DNA of 64,000 bases. It comes from Fidelibacterota bacterium (GTDB taxonomy: Bacteria > Fidelibacterota > UBA8477 > JABMPR01). The notes under the pieces were generated by a model. That model was not told the DNA's origin. It saw only the letters and a list, made by a program, of their open reading frames with translations, and did no database searches. The translations under genes were made by a program, and so were the position numbers. This document shows positions 9,678-18,407 of this stretch, one piece after another; position 1 is the stretch's first letter, and each line of letters starts with the position of its first letter. Location: contig JAIPJF010000008.1 in assembly GCA_021734325.1 (NCBI GenBank), positions 68,136 through 132,135 of the forward strand. Direction: 5' to 3'.

Positions 9678-9883
9678 TATATAACATGAAAAGATGTCTG
9701 CAAGCAGAGGTTTGTAGAATCAGAAATATTAACACTGGATATTAAGATCGTAAATTTGAATTATTCAGGAAACATTCCATTCAAAAAAGGTCAATCCAAA
9801 GAAATACTTAATGGTTTTATAGTATGTCTAAATATCTTATTGCGTTTTAGCAGCTAAACATCATAATTGAGGGGATAATCTAG

Positions 9884-10876
9884 ATGAAAAGAATTCTATT
9901 GTTGAGCATGTCAACCCTGCTTGTAGCCCTGCTTATGCAGTGCAGTGGAGAAGCCAAAGAAGATCTAAGCTACCAGGAGGGTGTTCTGACAAAAGCGAAG
10001 CCAATGTTTGCAACGATTCCTGAGCAGATGCCTGGGTCTGAGAATGATACACAGGCTAGAATTGACCTTGGCAAAAAACTGTATTTTGAAACAGCACTTT
10101 CAAATACAGGGGATATGTCCTGTAACACCTGTCATGATCTCAAGTTGGCCGGCGTGGACAACAAGCCCACATCAGAGGGAACCAACGGTATTCCCGGACC
10201 AAGAAATTCTCCAACCGTATTCAACGCCGGATTCCATTTTGTTCAATTTTGGGATGGTCGTGTCGCTGACCTGAACGAACAAGCAGGGGGACCAATACTC
10301 AATCCTGCTGAAATGGCCATACCCGATTCAGCCACTGCTGTAAATAAGATCAAAGCTATTGCAGATTATGAGCCCATGTTTGCAGCTGCTTTTGGTGATA
10401 ATTCCACCAACTTTGAGAACATTACAGAAGCCATGGCAGCATTCGAGCGGACTTTACTGACCCATGATCGCTTTGATGACTATCTGAATGGAGATTTAAA
10501 GGCACTCACAAAAACAGAGGTCGAGGGTTTGGAACTATTTATGAATAAAGCCTGCATCACATGTCATATGGGCTCCATGCTCGGTGGAAATATGTATCAG
10601 AAAAATGGTCTGGTCAAACCCTACAAGAATCTTACCGATAAAGGTCGCTTTGATGTTACTGGATTGGAACAGGACAAGTTCATGTTCAAGGTTCCCGCTC
10701 TGCGAAACATCGCGCTTACTGGTCCCTATATGCATGACGGTGGCATGAGCAGTCTTGACGAAACCATTATCATGATGGGTGATATGCAGCTCATGCAACA
10801 GATATCCCCAGAGGAAGCATCAAAAATTACTGCCTTCCTGACTTCGATGAACGGGAAACAATTCGTGACAAATTAA
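9884..10876 (+). CDS. Di-haem cytochrome c peroxidase, lipoprotein
   Basis: A 330-residue bacterial cytochrome c peroxidase/MauG family protein, which reduces hydrogen peroxide with electrons from the respiratory chain. Two c-type haem sites are visible, C80-N-T-C-H84 and C224-I-T-C-H228, as expected for the two-domain fold. The signal sequence ends in the lipobox LMQC (Cys20), so it is membrane-anchored on the periplasmic side instead of soluble. The start is supported by GAGGGG nine bases upstream. It is monocistronic: a terminator follows and the next genes run the other way. Confidence 0.92.
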   Translation: MKRILLLSMSTLLVALLMQCSGEAKEDLSYQEGVLTKAKPMFATIPEQMPGSENDTQARIDLGKKLYFETALSNTGDMSCNTCHDLKLAGVDNKPTSEGTNGIPGPRNSPTVFNAGFHFVQFWDGRVADLNEQAGGPILNPAEMAIPDSATAVNKIKAIADYEPMFAAAFGDNSTNFENITEAMAAFERTLLTHDRFDDYLNGDLKALTKTEVEGLELFMNKACITCHMGSMLGGNMYQKNGLVKPYKNLTDKGRFDVTGLEQDKFMFKVPALRNIALTGPYMHDGGMSSLDETIIMMGDMQLMQQISPEEASKITAFLTSMNGKQFVTN

Positions 10877-10929
10877 TCTTAGGGATGGCACACTACTTAA
10901 CTTTTGAACAATCGAAAGTTTTGGTTTTT

Positions 10930-10959
10930 AAAGGCGAGGAATTCATCCCTCGCCTTTTT
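10930..10959 (+). terminator. Terminator after the di-haem peroxidase
   Basis: A ten-base-pair hairpin (AAAGGCGAGG / CCTCGCCTTT) with an eight-base loop followed by TTA and further T residues on the plus strand. It sits between convergent genes, 54 bases after the peroxidase stop and just before the stop of the DUF2231 gene. It may act in both directions but the T-tract is better on the plus strand. Confidence 0.75.
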
Positions 10960-10961
10960 AT

Positions 10962-11408
10962 TTAATGAGTTATGTAGTATTGTAAAATTTCCCGGCTGAG
11001 AGCACCGCCGTAAAGGCCAGTAACCATAATCAGGATTGCTAGCGAAAAACTGATGCCGGGGAATATCCAGCCCTCTTGAGCCCATGGCCTCTTCTCCAGG
11101 ATGGCAATGCTTCGACCAAGAACAAACAGCACCATTATCCAAATGCTGGCATTGCCAAAGGTTACATGCGTCTGCAATGCTTCGTCCACGTACTGAGTGA
11201 GGGAAGGTTCTCCAGTCACGCTGAGTTCAGCCTGATTACCGCTTAACGCAACCAGAATGCTGCTCACAGCTGCGATGACCTGCAGGATGAGTGCGACTTT
11301 GATACTGGCAGCATGCTTCCAAAGGACAGCAAAAAGATCAAATCCACTGGCAACCAGAATAAGAGCAATGGGAAAATGTACAAAAAATGGGTGCAATTCA
11401 GCCATCAT
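10962..11408 (-). CDS. DUF2231 membrane protein
   Basis: A 148-residue protein with about four predicted hydrophobic segments. The N-terminus (ELHPFFVHFPIALILVASG) carries the HPxxVHFPIAL signature of DUF2231, a family often found with cytochrome or redox genes; its biochemical role is not known. It is the last gene of a run of small redox and sulfur genes, separated from the DUF6132 gene by about 150 bases in which I see no other gene. Confidence 0.85.
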   Translation of the reverse strand: MMAELHPFFVHFPIALILVASGFDLFAVLWKHAASIKVALILQVIAAVSSILVALSGNQAELSVTGEPSLTQYVDEALQTHVTFGNASIWIMVLFVLGRSIAILEKRPWAQEGWIFPGISFSLAILIMVTGLYGGALSREILQYYITH

Positions 11409-11560
11409 GGATTATAGTTAGTACTGAAGCCCGCAGCAACAATTGAGAAACTGAATGATTAGTAATGTGAATTAAATTTAGCTAGATAAAAATAATGTCT
11501 AACGCGGATGCCAGAGAGTGGGAAAGTCAGAATAGGGGAAGTATAATTCCAACGGTTTAA

Positions 11561-11767
11561 CTATACTGTCTCCTCTTCTTCGTCTTTGGCCTTTTTCCCC
11601 GGCCAAACGAATACCAGACCCATCAAGGCACCATATGCTGTACTGATAAATGGATTGGATGTGATGGGACAGGTCCCTGAAGCACAACCGATAAAATAGT
11701 AATACGCGAACCCCAGTATGGCCCCGATCCCAAGTCCTGATATGAGCTTTATATATTTTTTATCCAT
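11561..11767 (-). CDS. DUF6132 small membrane protein
   Basis: A small membrane protein of about 68 residues. Two hydrophobic stretches flank the GCASGTCPITSNPF segment, the mark of the DUF6132 family, with two conserved cysteines. I chose the internal ATG (MDKKYIK) at 11767 because the longer reading, from 11794, would extend nine residues into the rhodanese gene; even so it overlaps that gene's end by eight bases. The family has no assigned function but is repeatedly next to rhodanese-like genes, as here. Confidence 0.8.
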   Translation of the reverse strand: MDKKYIKLISGLGIGAILGFAYYYFIGCASGTCPITSNPFISTAYGALMGLVFVWPGKKAKDEEEETV

Positions 11768-12164
11768 GAAGATTTGTTCCTTTTTCAATTCCATACTCTA
11801 AATAATAGGCTTCAAAACCTGCCAGGCGTAATATTCTGGCGCCTTGTCTTGATCTATTCCCAGTTGGACAAACAACCATGATCGGTTGACCCTTATACTG
11901 GTTTAATTCAACGCAGCGCTCCTCCAATGAAAGCAGTGGTATATTCATCGTCGTTTCCCAGGGGGCAGGATTCGATTCAATTTCTTTTTCTGTTCTCACA
12001 TCAATAATGATATAACTGACAGATGCTTCCATTTGCTTTTCAAATGAATCAAAACTCAAGGCGGGGACTTCATATCTATCGCCATAGATTCCCTCTATTC
12101 CCATATAAATAGTACTGCCGATCCCAAGCAGGATCATGGAATATGCTATCAGGCGATGTATCAT
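11760..12164 (-). CDS. Membrane-anchored rhodanese-like protein
   Basis: A 134-residue protein with one N-terminal transmembrane helix (about residues 4-22) and a single rhodanese domain. The active-site loop is C99-PTGNRS, with IIDVRTEKE earlier in the domain. Such proteins carry sulfane sulfur as a cysteine persulfide. The single-helix anchor probably puts the domain on the periplasmic side, though orientation is not certain. It overlaps the OsmC gene by four bases and the DUF6132 gene by eight, so it is translated as part of a tight unit. Confidence 0.9.
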   Translation of the reverse strand: MIHRLIAYSMILLGIGSTIYMGIEGIYGDRYEVPALSFDSFEKQMEASVSYIIIDVRTEKEIESNPAPWETTMNIPLLSLEERCVELNQYKGQPIMVVCPTGNRSRQGARILRLAGFEAYYLEYGIEKGTNLHG

Positions 12165-12583
12165 TTGGTCTCGTGGAGTTCAATACTCGCTGTAATTTTC
12201 GCTGTTTTTTCCAACATGGCGCTTGCTGAACAATAAGTGTTCTTTGAAAGGCTTACTGCCTTTTCAAGTTTTTTCTTTGGAAGGTCTTTTCCATAGAAAT
12301 GATAGGTCATATTTATCTTTGTGTACACTTTAGGATGTTCTTCCGCCCGTTCAGCTTGTATGTCCATCTCAAAGTTATCCAAGGGTATCCTCATTTTTTT
12401 GAGCATGACCTCGACATCAATAGCCGTACACCCACCCAACCCGAATAAAATTAATTCCATCGGGCTGCTTGCTGCTCCTGCCCCGCCTACTTGTTCTTTT
12501 CCATCCATCATCACCCAATGGTTCGAGGCACCCCGCGCAGCGAATGTAGCCCCCTTGAGTTGATGTATTTTTACTTCTGACAT
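12161..12583 (-). CDS. OsmC family protein
   Basis: A 140-residue OsmC/Ohr-family protein. The two family cysteines are Cys52 (GGCTAID) and Cys118 (NTYCSAS), positioned as in thiol-dependent organic hydroperoxide reductases. It resembles the YhfA/OsmC-like branch rather than Ohr proper. It probably acts in peroxide or thiol-adduct removal in the cytoplasm. Its neighbours (rhodanese, CxxC domain protein, flavoprotein disulfide reductase) favour a role in sulfur-species homeostasis, which is inference from context. Confidence 0.9.
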   Translation of the reverse strand: MSEVKIHQLKGATFAARGASNHWVMMDGKEQVGGAGAASSPMELILFGLGGCTAIDVEVMLKKMRIPLDNFEMDIQAERAEEHPKVYTKINMTYHFYGKDLPKKKLEKAVSLSKNTYCSASAMLEKTAKITASIELHETK

Positions 12584-12650
12584 TTTATCATACCCCAGTT
12601 ACTAAAATTTTACCAATATTTCTATTAAATGGTCGCACTATCTACATGTA

Positions 12651-12860
12651 CTATACCCTAGAGGTCTTGGTCAATATATTATTCATTCGTTCAACAATTT
12701 CATTAATATTTGTCAACCCCTTCTCCCTGGCTTGTTCTTCCAATGTACCCCACACCGCTTCACCACAGGCGAGACAAACGATGCCTTCCAGCTTCAGTGG
12801 TGCAACCAGTTGAGGATGCTCTTTGACCAGATCCTCTATGTACATATCCTTTGTGATCAT
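12651..12860 (-). CDS. DUF1858 CxxC redox domain protein
   Basis: A 69-residue protein consisting of one DUF1858 domain, also described as the hybrid-cluster-protein-associated redox disulfide domain. The CxxC pair is Cys29 and Cys32 (IVCLACGEA), followed by the typical TLEEQAREKG helix. Members are thought to bind or transfer electrons or nitrosyl/sulfur groups through the cysteine pair. No hybrid cluster protein is present in the window; it is next to OsmC and the disulfide-reductase flavoprotein instead. Confidence 0.85.
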   Translation of the reverse strand: MITKDMYIEDLVKEHPQLVAPLKLEGIVCLACGEAVWGTLEEQAREKGLTNINEIVERMNNILTKTSRV

Positions 12861-13018
12861 ATCCTTTTCCTTTAATTATCACAATTTTGTGCACCCCTGA
12901 GCCAAAGGGCTACAATTAACGAGGTTCTGAATCCAAATATATCCGTTCAGGGTGATATATCAGAGACTTCGCGATACTCAGAAAGACGCCCAATTTATCC
13001 TAACTCCTAAATTAATAT

Positions 13019-14368
13019 TTATTTATTCGCCACATTTGCAGCCACATGTATGGGATCATAGACCGGAGCGACAGGCGGTGCATATGTAAGATCCAGCATG
13101 CCAATATCTTCAACTGTCATTTTTGCTGTAATAGCAGTCGCCAGGACATCCACTCGTTTGGCAACATCAGATTTTCCAATCATCTGGGCACCAAGTAATC
13201 GCTTGCTTGATTTTTCCACCACGAGTTTGATCGTTATCGGCGTAGATCCTGGATAATAGTGAGCGCGGCTCCCTCCAGTGATGATCGTTGCCTCAATCTC
13301 AGAAAATTTTTCTTCCTGATTGGCTTGTTTTTCAGTGAGTCCGGTTTGAGCAATGGTATAGTCAAATACTTTAACAACTGCAGTTCCCAGAATTCCCGGG
13401 AATTGGGTCTCCAGTCCTGCCATATTCTCACCGGCGATTCGACCCCCCTTATTCGCTGAGGGCGCTAAAGGAATCCAGATGTCCTTATCCAGGACCAGGT
13501 GCTTGTGTTCAGCACAATCCCCTGCTGAATAAATATTGGGGATACTTGTCTGCATGTGACTGTTGATGTGAATCGCGCCACTTTTTCCAAGTGCTATCCC
13601 TGCATCACGAGCCAGCTCTGAGTTAGGCTTCACTCCTGTGGAAATAATCACCATATCAGTTAAAAGATCACCGCTCGAAGTCTTGACAATCAACCGCTCC
13701 GCAGGTTTTTCAATAGCGTTAACACGCGTTTCAAGCCGAAGATCAACATCCTGCTCAATGACGTGTTCGGTCACTTTATCCAGGATATCCTTGTCAAATG
13801 TGGGGGCAATCTGGTCTAGCATCTCCACCATGGTGACATCTATGTTTCGATAGCGGAAGGTCTCTGCCATCTCCAGGCCGATATAACCACCACCAATAAT
13901 AGTAGCATGCTTGATCCCTTTGTCAGCCAGGTAGTTATTGATCAGATGACCATCGGCCAGGTTTCTCAATGTGAACACCCCATCAAGATCGATGTCTTGG
14001 ATGGGCGGTAATGCAGCCCTTGCTCCAGTGGCAATGAGTAGAGCATCGTAGGACTCATGAAAGCTTTTGTCAGATTTAAGATCACGCACACTGACCGTTT
14101 TATTTAATGGATCAATTTTAGTAACCTCATGATGAATACGCACATCAATCCCGCGTTTTTCTCGGGCCATTTCCGGCGTTAGCACCTGAAGCTTGCTTCC
14201 ATCATCGATCACACCGCTTATCCAATAGGGAATTCCACAAGCTGCGAAACTGATATATTTACCCTTTTCAAAAACAATCATTTCCGCTTCAGGTTGTAGG
14301 CGACGAATTTTACTGGCAGCACTCATCCCCGCTGCATCCCCACCGATAATCACATATTTTTTAAGCAT
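13019..14368 (-). CDS. CoA-disulfide reductase-type flavoprotein
   Basis: A 449-residue FAD/NAD(P)-dependent oxidoreductase of the CoA-disulfide reductase / NADH oxidase / persulfide reductase group. FAD is bound by VIIGGDAAGMSAASK at the N-terminus and NAD(P)H by ATIIGGGYIGLEMAE near residue 160. The single redox cysteine is Cys44 in SFAACGIPYW, which forms the mixed disulfide with CoA in characterised relatives. The tyrosine-rich C-terminal YAPPVAPVYDP segment also matches them. No C-terminal rhodanese domain is fused, unlike CoADR-Rhd proteins, but a separate rhodanese lies downstream. Substrates could be CoA disulfide, CoA persulfide or oxygen. Confidence 0.9.
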   Translation of the reverse strand: MLKKYVIIGGDAAGMSAASKIRRLQPEAEMIVFEKGKYISFAACGIPYWISGVIDDGSKLQVLTPEMAREKRGIDVRIHHEVTKIDPLNKTVSVRDLKSDKSFHESYDALLIATGARAALPPIQDIDLDGVFTLRNLADGHLINNYLADKGIKHATIIGGGYIGLEMAETFRYRNIDVTMVEMLDQIAPTFDKDILDKVTEHVIEQDVDLRLETRVNAIEKPAERLIVKTSSGDLLTDMVIISTGVKPNSELARDAGIALGKSGAIHINSHMQTSIPNIYSAGDCAEHKHLVLDKDIWIPLAPSANKGGRIAGENMAGLETQFPGILGTAVVKVFDYTIAQTGLTEKQANQEEKFSEIEATIITGGSRAHYYPGSTPITIKLVVEKSSKRLLGAQMIGKSDVAKRVDVLATAITAKMTVEDIGMLDLTYAPPVAPVYDPIHVAANVANK

Positions 14369-14561
14369 ATATTTCCTCCCTCAGCGTACTGAAAATCGAA
14401 TTTGTATGAAAAACCTTTGCTGTACAAAATCTCCAGTCTCATGTTCAACGTCCTTCTTTGCTGGTCATAACAATCTACCCTATTAATTGGAGTATGAATA
14501 GTCGGGAAAGTGACAAAATATGCGTATTTAAATCCATTGTGATCAGCCAATATCAGGAAAC

Positions 14562-14590
14562 AAAAAAAGGGAGCTCGCTAGCTCCCTTTT
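14562..14590 (-). terminator. Terminator after groES
   Basis: A strong hairpin: arms AAAAGGGAGCT / AGCTCCCTTTT around a four-base loop. On the minus strand it ends in seven T residues. It lies 22 bases beyond the groES stop codon and closes the sigma/glutaredoxin/groES transcription unit. Confidence 0.88.
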
Positions 14591-14612
14591 CCAAAACAAT
14601 TGTAGTCTGATA

Positions 14613-14882
14613 TTAGCCGAGTTTTGCCAGTATATCACCCTGACTCAGGATGAGATAATCGACTCCGTCGTATGAGAGTTCATCGCCAGCATATTTGCCA
14701 TAGAGGATTACATCGCCCTCTTTGATCAACTCCCTTAAATCTTCGTTATTCCCAACGGCGGCTACTGTACCGCGACGAGGTTTTTCCTTTGCTGTATCGG
14801 GTATAATGATACCCGAAGCTGTTTTTTCTTCCTCACCAGCAGGTATTACTAAAACACGATCATCTAATGGTTGAATTTTCAT
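14613..14882 (-). CDS. groES: GroES-like co-chaperonin
   Basis: An 89-residue GroES, the heptameric lid of the GroEL chamber. The N-terminal strand (MKIQPLDDRVLV) and the GroEL-binding mobile loop around residues 17-33 (EKTASGIIIPDTAKEK) are well conserved, and the end (ILAKLG) is close to family. It is a few residues short, and the region after AAVG lacks the usual GPGR turn, so it is mildly divergent. There is no groEL beside it, in contrast to the usual groESL operon. It follows glutaredoxin by 12 bases and probably shares its transcript. Confidence 0.92.
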   Translation of the reverse strand: MKIQPLDDRVLVIPAGEEEKTASGIIIPDTAKEKPRRGTVAAVGNNEDLRELIKEGDVILYGKYAGDELSYDGVDYLILSQGDILAKLG

Positions 14883-14894
14883 CTTCTCTAACTC

Positions 14895-15149
14895 CTATAA
14901 ACCTAATAGTCTATCTATTTTATTTCTATCGAAACCGACAACTGGTTTATTGTTAATCCATAGTTGCGGGACTCCCTGTTGCCCGGTTTTTCTTACCATA
15001 TCCTGGGCAGCTTTTTGATTTCTGCTCACATCGATTTCTTTGAAATTTATCCCTTTTTCTCTCAAATAACGCTTTGCCGTATTACAATGAGAACACGTCG
15101 GTGTGGTGAACATAATAACTTTTTTTGTCTGTGCTGCAATGGTTGCCAT
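14895..15149 (-). CDS. Glutaredoxin-family protein (CSHC)
   Basis: An 84-residue thioredoxin-fold protein. The active site is C19-S-H-C22 within FTTPTCSHC, the cis-proline motif is GVPQLWI, and GFDRNKI gives the last glutaredoxin element. It belongs with the NrdH/YtnI-like small glutaredoxins that reduce disulfides in the cytoplasm. The gene is five bases downstream of the anti-sigma-like gene and directly upstream of groES, suggesting use in the response controlled by the adjacent sigma factor (inference). Confidence 0.9.
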   Translation of the reverse strand: MATIAAQTKKVIMFTTPTCSHCNTAKRYLREKGINFKEIDVSRNQKAAQDMVRKTGQQGVPQLWINNKPVVGFDRNKIDRLLGL

Positions 15150-15154
15150 AATAT

Positions 15155-15406
15155 TTATCCATCTTTCTTCAAATTATCCAAATTTAGTACTTTGAAGAGA
15201 CGATCGGAAACTTCATCTGGCATCTGGCATTCATCCTCGATGACCCGATACAGTTTTACTGAGCGCTGCATGGTATCATAAAAGACCTTACATTCGGGAC
15301 ATTCCTCCATAAACGAGCCTACTTCCTGACATAATTCTGAGCCAATATCAGCGCCAAAATCCTGACAGATCTTTTTTTGCAGTTCTACGTCATGTTTCGG
15401 TTTCAT
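15155..15406 (-). CDS. Small anti-sigma-like protein with CxxC
   Basis: A protein of about 83 residues with the CQEVGSFMEECPECKVF segment typical of zinc-binding anti-sigma domains (zf-HC2/ZAS), followed by a helix that would contact the sigma factor. The usual histidine of the HxxxCxxC signature is replaced by phenylalanine, so metal binding or redox switching may differ. I prefer the ATG at 15406 to the upstream TTG at 15418 because the ATG forms an ATGA overlap with the sigma-factor stop. There is no transmembrane segment, so it would be a soluble anti-sigma. Confidence 0.7.
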   Translation of the reverse strand: MKPKHDVELQKKICQDFGADIGSELCQEVGSFMEECPECKVFYDTMQRSVKLYRVIEDECQMPDEVSDRLFKVLNLDNLKKDG

Positions 15407-16017
15407 GTCACTAACCAACCTTCACGCTTAAGAAAGTTACTCATATTTTCGCGCAGAAAAAGTCTGGCACGCATTAGCCTGATTTTCACATTGCTTTCAG
15501 AGAGCTTCAGTATCTCCGCCGTTTTCGTTGTGGACAAACCTTCCAGATCACGGAGAACGAACACTGATCGGTACTTCTCATCCAGCTCATCCAGAGCGAT
15601 TTTCAGAGCAATCTTGAATTCCTCGCTTGACACCTTCGTTTCGATATACTCCGGCCAGTCAGAGATCTGCATGCCATGGAGTTTTTCAAAATCCGGTTCT
15701 TCAATTGAATGAGAAATTTTCATTCGTGAATATTTCCGCATTTTACCAAGGGCTATGTTTACTCCAATGCGGTAGATCCACGTATAAAAGGTCGAATTCC
15801 CCTTGAACGCATCGATCTTCTGAAAAGCTTTAATAAAGGTCTCCTGAAGCATATCTTCAGCATCCTCTTTGTTCCTCAGCATCCTCAGTCCCAGGTTATA
15901 GATCCTTCCAGAGTACATGTTCACAAGTTGTGATTGTGCTCTTCTATCTCCATCCCTGGCAGCCTGGATCAGCTCCGGCGTCTCTTCACTTGTCAATTCA
16001 CGTTCGATTAGATGCAA
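15403..16017 (-). CDS. ECF RNA polymerase sigma factor
   Basis: A 204-residue group IV sigma factor. Region 2 spans about residues 27-95 (NMYSGRIYNLGLRML, then EDMLQETFIKAFQKID), and region 4 lies near the C-terminus (YRSVFVLRDLEGLSTTKTAE, then SNVKIRLMRAR). A spacer of about 35 residues joins them. The annotated start is TTG with an AGGA too close to it, so the true start could be a few codons away. It overlaps the anti-sigma-like gene by four bases, the normal arrangement for a sigma/anti-sigma pair, and lies 79 bases downstream of prfA. Confidence 0.92.
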   Translation of the reverse strand: MHLIERELTSEETPELIQAARDGDRRAQSQLVNMYSGRIYNLGLRMLRNKEDAEDMLQETFIKAFQKIDAFKGNSTFYTWIYRIGVNIALGKMRKYSRMKISHSIEEPDFEKLHGMQISDWPEYIETKVSSEEFKIALKIALDELDEKYRSVFVLRDLEGLSTTKTAEILKLSESNVKIRLMRARLFLRENMSNFLKREGWLVT

Positions 16018-16096
16018 ATCCTGTTTATTCGTTACAATTCATGATTTTATTGCAAAGCCTTCGCTCGAAAAAAGTTTCCATAATACGCGTATGAAA

Positions 16097-17161
16097 TTAA
16101 AGCAGCTCCAGACGATTCATCATTTCTGCCGCCACCAATTTTTCATGAAGCTCTGAAAGGTCACCGTTTGTGATTTCTTCCAAACGATAGAGAGTAAGAT
16201 TGATCCGGTGATCGGTAACTCGACCCTGGGGATAATTATATGTGCGGATTTTTGCGCTACGATCACCTGTTGAGACGAGAGTCTTCCTCATCGCTGCAAC
16301 CTCACTGTTCTGCTTTTCCCGTTCGTCAGCAAGCAACCGGGCGCGTAAAACTTTCATGGCTTTGTCTTTGTTCTTATGCTGGGAAGATTCATCCTGACAT
16401 GAGACAACAAGACCGCTCGGGATATGGGTTATTCGAATGGCAGACTCAGTCTTGTTCACGTGCTGTCCACCTGCGCCGCTGGCGCGAAAAGTATCGATTC
16501 TCAAATCACCTGTTTTTATCTCAACGTCCACTTCTTCAGCTTCAGGCAATACTGCGACGGTGGCCGCGGAGGTGTGTATTCGTCCACTGGATTCTGTTTG
16601 CGGAATACGCTGTACCCGGTGGACACCACTTTCAAATTTGAGTTTGCCATAGGCCTCTTCACCATTAATCAGGATGATCGCTTCTTTCGTTCCCCCACCA
16701 CCAAGTTCATTCAGCGTGATATATTCATGCTTCCAACCGTTATTCTCGGCATATCGCAAATACATCCGCATCAGATCTGAAGCAAACAAGGCAGCCTCGT
16801 CCCCTCCCGCACCTGCACGGATTTCAAGGATCGCAGAGCCATAGTCAAGGGGATCGACTGGAATCAGAAGTACTTTGAGCTCATCCTCCAGATTGCCCTT
16901 ATCCTCAAGCAAACCTTCTAATTCTTCACGAACAATCTCTTTGAGTTCTTCATCATCACTCTTTAGAATAGATTCATCATCTTCAATATTTTTAACCACA
17001 GCGCGATAGCGATCAAAAACTGCAAGGACATTGGAAAGCTCCCTGTGCTCTCTGGCTATTTTTGCATAAGCCCGATTGTCCGTCATGAGTTCAGGATCAG
17101 ATAACTGGGTCTCTAATTCTTTAAACTTTTTCTGAAGAGCTGATTGTTTGTCCAGCAGCAT
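16097..17161 (-). CDS. prfA: Peptide chain release factor 1
   Basis: RF1 reads UAA and UAG stop codons and triggers peptide release. The 354-residue protein has the family length and the invariant GGQ in [17 protein letters not shown], whose glutamine is normally methylated by PrmC. The rpmE-DUF1385-prfA order is common in bacteria and supports RF1 over RF2. PrmC, often next in the operon, is absent here and replaced by the sigma-factor gene. The start abuts the DUF1385 stop with one base shared. Confidence 0.94.
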   Translation of the reverse strand: MLLDKQSALQKKFKELETQLSDPELMTDNRAYAKIAREHRELSNVLAVFDRYRAVVKNIEDDESILKSDDEELKEIVREELEGLLEDKGNLEDELKVLLIPVDPLDYGSAILEIRAGAGGDEAALFASDLMRMYLRYAENNGWKHEYITLNELGGGGTKEAIILINGEEAYGKLKFESGVHRVQRIPQTESSGRIHTSAATVAVLPEAEEVDVEIKTGDLRIDTFRASGAGGQHVNKTESAIRITHIPSGLVVSCQDESSQHKNKDKAMKVLRARLLADEREKQNSEVAAMRKTLVSTGDRSAKIRTYNYPQGRVTDHRINLTLYRLEEITNGDLSELHEKLVAAEMMNRLELL

Positions 17162-18153
17162 TAGTCTATGGCCTCAGCGACGTACTCTTGACCTTGATAC
17201 TTTTCCAGATCATCGCCAAAAGCAACTTTCAGTGATTCTATCGCTACGTCCAACTGGTCATCATCCGGTTCACGCGTGGTAATGTTCTGAAGCCAGAGTC
17301 CTGGGGCTGCCAGCGCTCGAACCCAGGCAATATGACGGTACCTGGACGATAATTTCAAGACTTCATAGGAGAATCCAGCAACCAGAGGGATCAGAGGGAG
17401 ATGGGTTAAAAGTCGGATTTGCAAGGTCATTTCTCCAACAAACAGCTTCACAATAGAATCAATAATGGCAAACATGAGTATTGAGGAAAGCAATACGATG
17501 AAGATGAAGCTCGTACCACATCGGGGATGCTGGGTCTGGAAGGGTTTTGCTGATTCGAGTTCCAGCGTTTTCCCCGCTTCAAAGGTATAGACAGTTTTAT
17601 GCTCAGCTCCGTGATATTGAAACAGACGTTTCACATCGCTCATGAGCGAGATGGCCCAAAGATAGGTCAGAAATAATGCTATTCTGATAATACCAGATAC
17701 GATATTAAAAGTGAAGGCTGTTTCTGACAGATTTAACAGGTTTCCGGTCACAAATAAGGGAGTGACAAAGAAAAGACCTAGGCCAATTGCCAGAGCTACG
17801 GCAGTGCTTAAAAATGAGATTGCTTTATCCTTAAAACTCAGCTCTTCGGGAGGCGCCTCGTCGAAGGCGATTTCCGCTGATTCATTGAGTGTCTTCACAC
17901 CCATTTTCATCGATTCGAATAATGCAATCATCCCTCGAATGATTGGCATTCTCAAAAGTGCATGCTTTTCAGTCAGAGAAATGAATATTTCCCTACGGGT
18001 AATGATCTCCCCACTTGGATTACGAACAGCAATCGCATACGCACCGGGGACTCGCATCATCACACCTTCTATGATGGCCTGCCCCCCAACAAGTATTGAT
18101 TGCTGTGCAGCGAGCAATACCCTAAAGACAACGCGAAATCTGCGTTTTGGCAT
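17161..18153 (-). CDS. DUF1385 membrane protein
   Basis: A protein of about 330 residues with the family start [13 protein letters not shown] and several hydrophobic segments in the middle and C-terminal half. The function is unknown, but the family is almost always encoded with rpmE and prfA. I use the internal ATG at 18153 (MPKRRF): the longer reading from 18279 would run about 100 bases into rpmE in another frame, and an AGG lies about ten bases before this ATG. The conserved [11 protein letters not shown] segment lies in the middle. Confidence 0.88.
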   Translation of the reverse strand: MPKRRFRVVFRVLLAAQQSILVGGQAIIEGVMMRVPGAYAIAVRNPSGEIITRREIFISLTEKHALLRMPIIRGMIALFESMKMGVKTLNESAEIAFDEAPPEELSFKDKAISFLSTAVALAIGLGLFFVTPLFVTGNLLNLSETAFTFNIVSGIIRIALFLTYLWAISLMSDVKRLFQYHGAEHKTVYTFEAGKTLELESAKPFQTQHPRCGTSFIFIVLLSSILMFAIIDSIVKLFVGEMTLQIRLLTHLPLIPLVAGFSYEVLKLSSRYRHIAWVRALAAPGLWLQNITTREPDDDQLDVAIESLKVAFGDDLEKYQGQEYVAEAID

Positions 18154-18175
18154 TAATTCAACCTGAGATGGAAAA

Positions 18176-18388
18176 CTATTTTGCGGCAGCGGTTGTGCTG
18201 TATTTTTTCCTGAATTTGTCAATACGACCAGCCGTATCAAGCAGTTTCTGCTTACCGGTAAAGTACGGATGACATTCATTACAAATTTCTATGTGTAATT
18301 CGCCAACTGTGGTATAGGTCTCAAAAGTATTTCCACAGGCACAAACCACCTTATTCAATTCGTATTTTGGATGGATTCCTGATTTCAT
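18176..18388 (-). CDS. rpmE: 50S ribosomal protein L31
   Basis: A 70-residue L31 of the zinc-binding (C+) type, with cysteines in VVCACGN and [15 protein letters not shown]. Other bacteria switch to a cysteine-free paralogue under zinc limitation; none is seen here. It is 19 bases downstream of the aminotransferase gene and upstream of DUF1385. Confidence 0.96.
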   Translation of the reverse strand: MKSGIHPKYELNKVVCACGNTFETYTTVGELHIEICNECHPYFTGKQKLLDTAGRIDKFRKKYSTTAAAK

Positions 18389-18407
18389 TTTATAATAACT
18401 CCCTTCA

